Assembly (NCBI GenBank): GCA_024276515.1
Contig: JAJRXB010000341.1
Span: forward strand, 1-40,571
Length of the DNA: 40,571 nt
Direction of reading: 5' to 3'
Source: Chloroflexota bacterium
Lineage (GTDB): Bacteria > Chloroflexota > Anaerolineae > 4572-78 > NAK82
Of the stretch, positions 1 to 10,597 are shown piece after piece (position 1 is the first letter of the stretch; each line of letters opens with the position of its first letter). The notes under the pieces were generated by a model that worked only from the letters and a program-made list of their open reading frames with translations, made no database searches and was not told the DNA's origin. The translations under genes and the position numbers were made by a program.

Positions 1-147
1 CAGTGATCAATTCACCAGACTTCGGAAGTCTGCGAAGGGGGTTTCACCCGGCAGGATTGCCTTGCGGTGCGCAGCAACTCTGTCGGCAAAAGTGCTTTGG
101 CGGACTTCCGAAGTCTCAAGTGTCAAGTGCGTAAGTCCTGTGATTGA

Positions 148-265
148 GAGCGTGTCTGAAAAATGCTCGTAGTGACGACTTCAGTCGTTAATTGCAGGTA
201 TTATTGAGCCAAAACGACTAAAGTCGCTACTACGGACCCTAAACCCTGAATTTTCAGACGCGCTC
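148..265. repeat. Foldback/MITE-like element with ~15-bp terminal inverted repeats and an internal 'GTAGTGRCGACTTTAGTCG' inverted pair
   Basis: GAGCGTGTCTGAAAA (148-162) pairs with TTTTCAGACGCGCTC (251-265), 14/15; nested inverted cgtagtgacgacttcagtcgtt / aacgactaaagtcgctactacg. Confidence 0.7.
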
Positions 266-325
266 TGAGTGACAAGTAGACGAAGGACGGATGTGAATCT
301 ACTGTTTCACCCTCCCATCGGCCCG

Positions 326-2458
<2,133 letters not shown>

Positions 2459-2467
2459 ATCAGAAAA

Positions 2468-2935
2468 TCAGCGAACTGCTTCTACTTTCTCCTCGGTGAA
2501 GCCACCTTCCTCGTAGCGGGAGGGGCATTTGAGCAAAAGCTCTTGAGCCGTAAACACATTCCCATCGAATTTGCCCTCGACGATGGCTTCGGCGTCGTGG
2601 CGCATCTGGTCGGGCCTGGGCCCGTTGAAGACGACGGGCAGGGTTTCCCCGGTCTCGCCGACGATCTCGAAGCGCAGGATCAGGTCGCGCGAGTTGAAGT
2701 CAATGGTATCGCCCAGCACCTTGCCCGACACACGCACGTTGCGGCCCACAATGGCCGACCCTTTGTCGTGCAGTTCTTCCACGGTCAGAAAGTAGGCGGC
2801 GGTGCTTTGGGTGGCGGTGAAGATGAGGTAGATAATCGCCAGGGCAATCACCGCACCGCCGATGATGAATTTGATGCGTTTGTTGGCCGCGCCGCTGCGG
2901 GCCTGAGATGGGGCTTGAGTTGCCAATTCGGTCAT
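2468..2935 (-). CDS. ccmE: Cytochrome c maturation heme chaperone CcmE, Cys-type (CxxxY)
   Basis: Single N-terminal TM, OB-fold-like body, LLLKCPSRYEEG in place of the usual LAKHDENY; directly upstream of ccmF. Confidence 0.9.
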   Translation of the reverse strand: MTELATQAPSQARSGAANKRIKFIIGGAVIALAIIYLIFTATQSTAAYFLTVEELHDKGSAIVGRNVRVSGKVLGDTIDFNSRDLILRFEIVGETGETLPVVFNGPRPDQMRHDAEAIVEGKFDGNVFTAQELLLKCPSRYEEGGFTEEKVEAVR

Positions 2936-2951
2936 TGTTTGTTACCTCCAT

Positions 2952-2993
2952 AGTCTCCAGTCTCCAGTCTCCAATCTCCAGTCTCCAGCCCCC
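2952..2993. repeat. Heptamer tandem repeat (AGTCTCC)n upstream of ccmE
   Basis: AGTCTCC x3, AATCTCC, AGTCTCC in perfect 7-bp register. Confidence 0.8.
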
Positions 2994-2997
2994 AATC

Positions 2998-4773
2998 CTA
3001 TGGCCGCACCGACGACCACCACAACCGGGCATCGGCCGGCAAAGGAACGCCTTTGAGGGCGATCAAAAATGGGTAATCACCCACCTGGAGCATTTGATCG
3101 TAGGTAAAGTACCGGTCCAGCTCGAACTGCGGGTACACCTCTTGCATCGCCGCGTACCAGGGCAGACCCTCTGTCTTCTGGTAGTGCCAGTATTCAAACG
3201 CTTTAAAGTGCCAGGTCCAGCTAAAGTCGTCGTCGTGCCACGAGGAGATGCGGGTCCAACCGTATTCGCGGGCCAGGGCGGTGAAGTCCACGTAATAACC
3301 GTGCAGCATCGGCTTTTCGATGCCCCCCTGGTCGGGGGCAAGCTCGGCCCGTGCCCGGTAGCTGTAATCCCAGGTGTTCACGGTGATGGGCCGGCCGCAG
3401 GCTCCACTCTGATCGATGCAGCGCAAGAAGACCCGCCAATAGGTCTCGCCGCCCATGTCGTCGCGAGCGATCTCCATCACCTGGCCGTCGTCGGTGCGAT
3501 ACTCGAACAGGGTGTCCACGGCGCGTCCACTTTTGTGCCAGCTCGCGTATTCCGACGTGTCGTTGAAAAAGTCGTAGGGACGCCACGCCTCCGACACCTG
3601 CCCCAGGAAGTCGTAACCCACTTCGTCGGCCAGCCGGCGACGGAGGGCGCTGTACGAGTCGTCCACCCGGTCGCTCAGGTAGGGGGTCATGGCCGGGGTG
3701 GGCAGGCGCAACCCGGCCACCGGCACCAGGTCCCAGGGTTCGCCGCTGCCACTCTGGCTGGGGGTCAGTTCCTCCACGTACAGGGGCGAAGGTCCGGCGT
3801 CGCTCAGCCCGGCCGCCGGTGTGCCGTAGTCGATGGCAGAGGCGCTCCAGGCGGGACGTCCATCCAGCCAGGCCACTTCGGTCAGGCGGGTGGGCAACTG
3901 GTGCGTTTGGCCGGGAGTCAACCACAAAAGCTGTTCGCCGTCAAAGCGCCGGTGGAGCACCGCCAATCGCTCCCCCTCCGGCGACCAGGTTGGGCCGTCG
4001 TCTCGTCCCAGCCAGGTGACTTGGGTGACCGGCCCGCCGTCGGCGGGCGGGGCGGCGATGGTCATCGTATAAACCTCGCGCTCGCCCAGCCAGTTGCGGA
4101 CGAAAGCCAGCCGGGTCCCATCGGGGCTCCAGGCGGGCCATTCCTCGGCGGCCTGGCTGTTTGTGAGTTGGGCCAGCGCGCCGGTTTCCAAATCCAGCGC
4201 AAACAGGTCCTTGTCGCCCATCCGCCAGGAGGTAAAAGCGATGCGGGTTCCATCGGGACTCCAGGCCGGCGCAAAATCGCCGGCCGGCGAGTCGGCGGTC
4301 AGATTCCAAAGCGCGCCGCTGTCTAAATCTATTGCCCACACGTCCAGGTCGCCGGCGCGAAACGATTCAAAGGCGATTTGCGTCCCATCGGGGCTCCAGG
4401 CGGGTGCGCCGTCGTAGGCCGGGTGATCGGTCAGGCGCGTCTGCCGGCCGGACGTCAGGTCCAGGATGTAAAGGTCCCAGTTTCGATCCCGGCGCGAGGC
4501 AAAGGCCAGCTTCGTTCCATCGGGCGAGTAGGCCGGGTCTCGGTCTTCGTAGGGATCGTCGGTCAGTTGCCGCAAGTCGGCACCGGTTTCATCTGCGCTG
4601 TAAAGGTCCCACTGGCCGCGCCGATAGGCGGCGAAAGCGAGACGCGACGAGTCACCAGCAGCCTGGAGGTCGGGATGCGCCACCATCGGCCATATGAGCA
4701 AAATGACCAGGCCGGCGATGATCTCGTATCTGAGATGTGACATTTGCGATTTAGTATGTGTGTATTTAACCAC
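2998..4773 (-). CDS. TolB/PD40 beta-propeller protein with C-terminal M15 (VanY-like) peptidase-like domain
   Basis: Repeated 'PAWSPDGTRIAF...DLYxLDLxTG' units; C-terminal SWHKSGRAVD (SxHxxGxAxD) and FEYWHY. Confidence 0.75.
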   Translation of the reverse strand: MVKYTHTKSQMSHLRYEIIAGLVILLIWPMVAHPDLQAAGDSSRLAFAAYRRGQWDLYSADETGADLRQLTDDPYEDRDPAYSPDGTKLAFASRRDRNWDLYILDLTSGRQTRLTDHPAYDGAPAWSPDGTQIAFESFRAGDLDVWAIDLDSGALWNLTADSPAGDFAPAWSPDGTRIAFTSWRMGDKDLFALDLETGALAQLTNSQAAEEWPAWSPDGTRLAFVRNWLGEREVYTMTIAAPPADGGPVTQVTWLGRDDGPTWSPEGERLAVLHRRFDGEQLLWLTPGQTHQLPTRLTEVAWLDGRPAWSASAIDYGTPAAGLSDAGPSPLYVEELTPSQSGSGEPWDLVPVAGLRLPTPAMTPYLSDRVDDSYSALRRRLADEVGYDFLGQVSEAWRPYDFFNDTSEYASWHKSGRAVDTLFEYRTDDGQVMEIARDDMGGETYWRVFLRCIDQSGACGRPITVNTWDYSYRARAELAPDQGGIEKPMLHGYYVDFTALAREYGWTRISSWHDDDFSWTWHFKAFEYWHYQKTEGLPWYAAMQEVYPQFELDRYFTYDQMLQVGDYPFLIALKGVPLPADARLWWSSVRP

Positions 4774-4833
4774 AAACGCATTAACCTAAGATTAAAATTG
4801 TGGGGAATTGTGATGCTGCCGGTCGCTACTGTT

Positions 4834-5247
4834 TCACTCGGAGCGACGGCGCCGGGCATATCGGGCCACGATGTTCACCAATTGCTCTGCCTCTACCGGT
4901 TTGGAGAAGATGGCATCGGCGCCCGCCCTTTCGACGATGTTACCCAACTGCGAACCGGGCCCGACCCAGGCCGAAATCACCACGATGGGCACGTCACCGA
5001 TCTTCGTGTCTCGCCGCACACGGTGGATGACTTCGATGCCGTCGGTCCGAGGCATCATCAAGTCCAATAGAATCAAATCAGGGTCCCACTCACGGGCCTT
5101 GTTGATGCCTTCCAGGCCATCGGTGGCTATTTGAATTTCGACGTCGTCGAGTTGATATTCGAGGATCGCGGCCAGAGCATCGGCCTGATCTTTGGCATCC
5201 TCAATGTACAGGATTTTCGTGGACAAGGGAGCACCTCCCGCCGTCAT
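4834..5247 (-). CDS. Single-domain response regulator receiver protein
   Basis: ILYIEDAKDQ...DLILLDLMMPRTDGIEVI...VVISAW...FSKPVEAEQL. Confidence 0.88.
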   Translation of the reverse strand: MTAGGAPLSTKILYIEDAKDQADALAAILEYQLDDVEIQIATDGLEGINKAREWDPDLILLDLMMPRTDGIEVIHRVRRDTKIGDVPIVVISAWVGPGSQLGNIVERAGADAIFSKPVEAEQLVNIVARYARRRRSE

Positions 5248-5693
5248 ACTGAAGGCAATCCAATCAGGTGAAAAGGTTTCCCATCAGGGACGCGCGAAAC
5301 GCAATATTTGCCCCTGGCATAGTGCGTAGTTGAACCTGCCTACATTCTACTCGCTTTGTCGCTCTGTGTCCAATTGTGTCCAATAATGTAGTGGTAGAAA
5401 AGTAAGTGATATGTCATTGCGAGGGAGTGAAACGGACGAAGCAATCCCCGTTCACCAACGGCTGAGACCGCTTCGCCTCCGGCTCGCGGTGACATGTCGG
5501 CACACTTTTCATACACGAGCCAAGCTTTCAATTTGGGGGCGTCTGTTCGCCCTGTAGCGGGCAGACACATACCATCCTGGCACGGGGTCGGCCTGCCCCT
5601 ACTCGTTTTGAACACACCCTAATCCTACGACCGTAGATGCCCCAGGTGACTGTCACCTTCTGCCCTCCCCAAAGGGGAAGTGCGGTTATAGTA

Positions 5694-6698
5694 CTAATCA
5701 TTCGCCGTTTCGGCGCACCCGCCGCTCTGGGTGTACGTGTCTACCACTGTGCCGTCAATGGCGATGAACTGGTAGGAAATGGTGGTCCGGGTGACCGTCA
5801 CCAGCATGGCGCCGAAATTGGCGTTGTATCGAACCTGACTGCCAGGCACGGGCGATCCAAACGAATATTTGCTGGAGCCCCCCAAACCATTGACGAAATA
5901 GGGGAAGCCGTCGAGGACAATGCGTTCATACGTGTGGTCGTGGCCAGACAGGGCCGCGTCGGCGCCCCAGGTTTGGTACGGCCACTGCATGTAGGTGGTG
6001 GGACCGTGCAACCCGGACGAAAAGGGGGCGTGGTGAAAGTAGACCAGGTTCCAGCACGCGCTGGAGGCAGCCAACTGACTCTGCAACCACGTGGCCTGGG
6101 CCGACGTGCTCGACACGCCGTCCGGTTCGTGGGAGTCGCTGTCGAGGGCGAACAGACGCACCGGTCCCCAGGTGAAATCGTAGTAGCGTTCGTTTCCGGG
6201 CAGTGTGAAATAGTTCAGGTATGGCGCAGCGCCGGAGGTGTACCAATCGTGGTTGCCCAGCGAGGGGAAAAAGAGGTTGGTGGTAGCTCCTGCCCCGTAG
6301 CTCCCGGCGTAGGGATAGATGAACTGGTGGTAGTACTGGCCGATGTTCCGGTCGATGGTCGAGGCAGCGCCGCTGGGATAGTTGTTGTCGCCGGTGGTGA
6401 TGACGAAGTCCGGGTCCCAGCTCTTGACCATATCCGCCACGGCCAGTTCTCCCTGGCCGGCCTGGCCGTAATCACCGATGACGGCAAAGCGGACGCTCTC
6501 GCCCCGCATGATGAGCGGCAGCCAGACGACGACGGTGCCGGTGGGTGTGGGTTGCTCCGTCGCCTCGGGCTGCGGCCCGCCCAGCGATTCCTCGACGAAG
6601 GCCGGCGCGAGGCCCAGGGTCAGCAGCAGACTGATGAACAGAAGCAAACGGTGCATCGTGAGCACTCCTGTTATTGCACTCCCCGGTTTTTTTGACAT
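5694..6698 (-). CDS. Secreted metallophosphoesterase (purple acid phosphatase-like)
   Basis: GDYGQAG, GDNNYPSG, GNHDWY, GHDHTYER motifs; N-terminal hydrophobic segment. Confidence 0.88.
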   Translation of the reverse strand: MSKKPGSAITGVLTMHRLLLFISLLLTLGLAPAFVEESLGGPQPEATEQPTPTGTVVVWLPLIMRGESVRFAVIGDYGQAGQGELAVADMVKSWDPDFVITTGDNNYPSGAASTIDRNIGQYYHQFIYPYAGSYGAGATTNLFFPSLGNHDWYTSGAAPYLNYFTLPGNERYYDFTWGPVRLFALDSDSHEPDGVSSTSAQATWLQSQLAASSACWNLVYFHHAPFSSGLHGPTTYMQWPYQTWGADAALSGHDHTYERIVLDGFPYFVNGLGGSSKYSFGSPVPGSQVRYNANFGAMLVTVTRTTISYQFIAIDGTVVDTYTQSGGCAETAND

Positions 6699-6720
6699 CC
6701 CTCTTTTTGACGTATATAAT
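6692..6720 (+). promoter_or_regulatory. Consensus sigma70/sigmaA promoter of the vapBC-like operon
   Basis: TTGACA (6692-6697), 17-bp spacer, TATAAT (6715-6720), then AAATGTCATTT dyad (6736-6746) before the SD and GTG start. Confidence 0.75.
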
Positions 6721-6769
6721 CCTGATTGTCGGACGAAATGTCATTTGTCGGAAAATGGAGGAGTAGTCA

Positions 6770-7021
6770 GTGATCATTACGAAGGTAGGACGTCGAGGTC
6801 AAATCACGCTTCCCCGGCCAATCCGTCGCCAATTGGACTTGCAGGAAGGGGATCGGATCGCGTTTGTGCAACGGGGCGACGAGATCATTTTGCAGCCGCT
6901 CACCAAAACCCTGTTCGATCTGCGGGGCAGTGTTCCCGTGTCTGGGCCTCAGGATTTCGCGACCATCCGGCAGCAGGTAGTCGAGACCCACGCACGAAAG
7001 GTCGTCCAGGATGAAACCTGA
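6770..7021 (+). CDS. AbrB/MazE-type (SpoVT-AbrB fold) antitoxin
   Basis: KVGRRGQITLPRPIRRQLDLQEGDRIAF. Confidence 0.88.
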   Translation: MIITKVGRRGQITLPRPIRRQLDLQEGDRIAFVQRGDEIILQPLTKTLFDLRGSVPVSGPQDFATIRQQVVETHARKVVQDET

Positions 7022-7439
7022 GCGCGTCTTGGCCGACACCAACCTGTTCTTGCGCTACCTGACCAACGACGTGCCGGAGCAGGCAGACGCCGTCGAGCAG
7101 TTGCTTCGCCGCGCAGCCGCCGGGGAGATGGTCCTGGTTACTAACAGCCTGGTCATCGCCGAGATTGTGTGGGCCCTGGAATCATTCTATCAACTGCCCC
7201 GAGACGACGTCAAAGACAAGGTGTTGGCGATTCTGAACACGCCCGGCCTGGAGGTCGTGGACGGGGATATGGTATTGCGAGCCATCACCTGGTATGCCGA
7301 GAAGAACGTGGACTGGATTGATGCCCACAACGCGGCCTGGTTGTTGACCCGGCAAATGAGGACGGTATACACCTTTGACCACAAACATTTTGCCCGCTTC
7401 GAGGGGATTACGGTCAAGGTCCCAGGAGAGGAAGGGTAG
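7011..7439 (+). CDS. PIN-domain toxin (VapC-like)
   Basis: VLADTNLFLRYL, SLVIAEIVWAL, WIDAHNAAW, TFDHKHF; overlaps the antitoxin gene by 11 bp. Confidence 0.9.
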   Translation: MKPERVLADTNLFLRYLTNDVPEQADAVEQLLRRAAAGEMVLVTNSLVIAEIVWALESFYQLPRDDVKDKVLAILNTPGLEVVDGDMVLRAITWYAEKNVDWIDAHNAAWLLTRQMRTVYTFDHKHFARFEGITVKVPGEEG

Positions 7440-8223
7440 GGCGAACGCCCCTCAAATAGAAATTCATCACCCGATATAGCTGGCGGAATCTTTGAAAAAG
7501 AGAAAACAGCAACCTTTCCGACGGGGAGTAGTAGCGTTTCAACAAACGTTTGTGCTCCTGGCGTAAGACGTATCGATGGAGCTCGCTCTGCCCGCCGGCC
7601 GTGTATCTCACCACGACTTCTGGAATGTGCTTGTAGGCAATCTGCCTTTTCAACAGCCAGAAAAAAAAGAAGTCGTGGTCTGCTTTCAGGCGAAAAGATA
7701 GGTCAAACGCCCGCTCCAGGTAAAGGTCTCTGCTCACAAACCACGACTGCTGGCATATAGAGATCAGAAAGGCAGTGAGGCGATCAAAGGTATCGGGGAA
7801 TCTCAACACACGGCCCTGACCGTTGTCGCCGGCTCCATAGATCGGATGGCGCTGCATGGTCAAAACGTCGCCATAAAAAAAGGGCACTTCTGGGAATTTC
7901 TCGATATAATCAGCCACCGACCGCAGAACATTTTCGTGGATAAAGGTGTCCCCGGCGTTCAGAAAGCAGATGTACCTCCCCCGGCAAAGGGGCAAGGCCC
8001 GATTCATCGCATCGTAAATACCCCCGTCTGGCGCAGAAACCACAGTTGTAACCCCCAAAGCGCGCAACACGTCTACCGTGCCATCGGTCGAACCGCCGTC
8101 TTTGACCACGTATTCGTAGTCCGAAAAAGTTTGGCGATGCACGCTTTGGGCGGTGCGTCGCGCTGCGTCGGCGCAATTCAGGGTGACGGTGACGATGCTG
8201 AACAAGGGCGATTGGGGTCGCAT
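7414..8223 (-). CDS. Glycosyltransferase family 2
   Basis: FSIVTVTLNCADAARRTAQSV...VKDGGSTDGTVDV...LNAGDTF. Confidence 0.9.
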   Translation of the reverse strand: MRPQSPLFSIVTVTLNCADAARRTAQSVHRQTFSDYEYVVKDGGSTDGTVDVLRALGVTTVVSAPDGGIYDAMNRALPLCRGRYICFLNAGDTFIHENVLRSVADYIEKFPEVPFFYGDVLTMQRHPIYGAGDNGQGRVLRFPDTFDRLTAFLISICQQSWFVSRDLYLERAFDLSFRLKADHDFFFFWLLKRQIAYKHIPEVVVRYTAGGQSELHRYVLRQEHKRLLKRYYSPSERLLFSLFQRFRQLYRVMNFYLRGVRPTLPLLGP

Positions 8224-8232
8224 AGCGTTATC

Positions 8233-9453
8233 CTACCACAGGCTTTGCTTTCTGGCGAAGGCGACCTGACGGGTGTAAACTCCCAACACCCGCTTCAAGC
8301 CGACGCGCAACAGGTGATATGGTTGATACACGGTCAGATTCCACCAATAGCGTCGTGATGAATACGCCCGGGCCGCCTGGGCAAAGGCTTCCTGGTGAGC
8401 CTGGACCGTTTGATCTACCGAAAACTTTCGGGCTTGCCGATAACCAGAGTCTATCAACCGGGTTCGCAAGGTCGCGTCGAACCAAAGCCTTTTGATAGCC
8501 CTGGCGATTTCGTCCGGCGTGGTGGGGTCAAAATAAAGGGCGGCCTCGCCCGCGACTTCCGGTAAGCTTGTGCGATTGGCTGCCGCTATCGGGCAGCCGA
8601 CGGCCATCGCTTCGACCAGGGGGATGCCAAATCCTTCGAACAGTGACGGAAATATCAACAGGCGCGCCCGACGGTACAGGTAGGCCATCTCCTCCACCGA
8701 CACGAAGCCTATTTGATGCACCAGATCGCCCACCCCATACCGGGCCGCCATCTCATTGAGTTGATACCCGCCGTTCACGTCATTCCCGGTAAAAACAGCG
8801 TTGATGGAAAGTCCTTCATGCTCTTTGAGCAACTGCATCGCTCGTAGCAGGCCGTCGTGATTCTTATGCTGCCACCGATTGGCCGGATAGAGGATAAACG
8901 TCTCTGGCAAAGGATGAGAGGGAGCTTTGGCCACTTCGGCGCTGCGATAGTATCGCTCATCAGCGCAGGGATAGGCAACCACCAGCCTATCTGGCCGCAG
9001 ACGATAGTGGTGAGCTATCGTTTGTTTTGAAAACTGTGAGATGGCGATCACCCGATCAGCCAGGTGGCTGGAGACGCGGAGATACCAGTCCCGGTAGAAT
9101 AGGTCCTGTGGCGTGAAGAACTGGGGGTAATACAAATCTTGGGTGTCGGCCAGGGTGATGACCGTAGGGATGGGCGGGAGAGGCAATGGCTGCAATCCGT
9201 TGATCGGGCTGAAGTACACGTCCAGATCGGCCAGATGTCGTCTGATCTGCCCGATATTTTGCAAAAAAACGGCGTCAGCCTGCCAGTGGTCGGTGCCAAG
9301 TTTGGCTAACTCGGGGACGTTGTGTGGAAAGTAAAAGAATACGAAGGTATCAGTCGTGTCACGGATTAACAACTCACGAAAAAGGTTGATGAAATATTGT
9401 CTCATCCCACCGATGTGGGGTTGAAGAAAATAGCAATTGACGCCGATTCTCAC
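8233..9453 (-). CDS. Glycosyltransferase family 4 (GT-B)
   Basis: LLIFPSLFEGFGIPLVEAMAVGCPIAAANRTSLPEVAGEAALYFDP. Confidence 0.92.
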   Translation of the reverse strand: MRIGVNCYFLQPHIGGMRQYFINLFRELLIRDTTDTFVFFYFPHNVPELAKLGTDHWQADAVFLQNIGQIRRHLADLDVYFSPINGLQPLPLPPIPTVITLADTQDLYYPQFFTPQDLFYRDWYLRVSSHLADRVIAISQFSKQTIAHHYRLRPDRLVVAYPCADERYYRSAEVAKAPSHPLPETFILYPANRWQHKNHDGLLRAMQLLKEHEGLSINAVFTGNDVNGGYQLNEMAARYGVGDLVHQIGFVSVEEMAYLYRRARLLIFPSLFEGFGIPLVEAMAVGCPIAAANRTSLPEVAGEAALYFDPTTPDEIARAIKRLWFDATLRTRLIDSGYRQARKFSVDQTVQAHQEAFAQAARAYSSRRYWWNLTVYQPYHLLRVGLKRVLGVYTRQVAFARKQSLW

Positions 9454-9457
9454 AAGG

Positions 9458-10560
<1,103 letters not shown>

Positions 10561-10597
10561 GATTTGTTATGACTGATGAAAAGCAGACGTGCAAACG

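Noticed and set aside
2952-2993. Possible CRISPR-like array
   Set aside because: Units are 7 bp with no spacers; a short tandem repeat. No cas genes in the window.
2700-3032. 110-aa ORF with 'GGWRLEIGDWRLET' start
   Set aside because: N-terminus is translation of the heptamer repeat and the rest is an alternative frame of ccmE.
2908-4326. 472-aa plus-strand ORF opposite the propeller/peptidase gene
   Set aside because: Antisense shadow; minus-strand frame carries repeated PD40 and M15 motifs.
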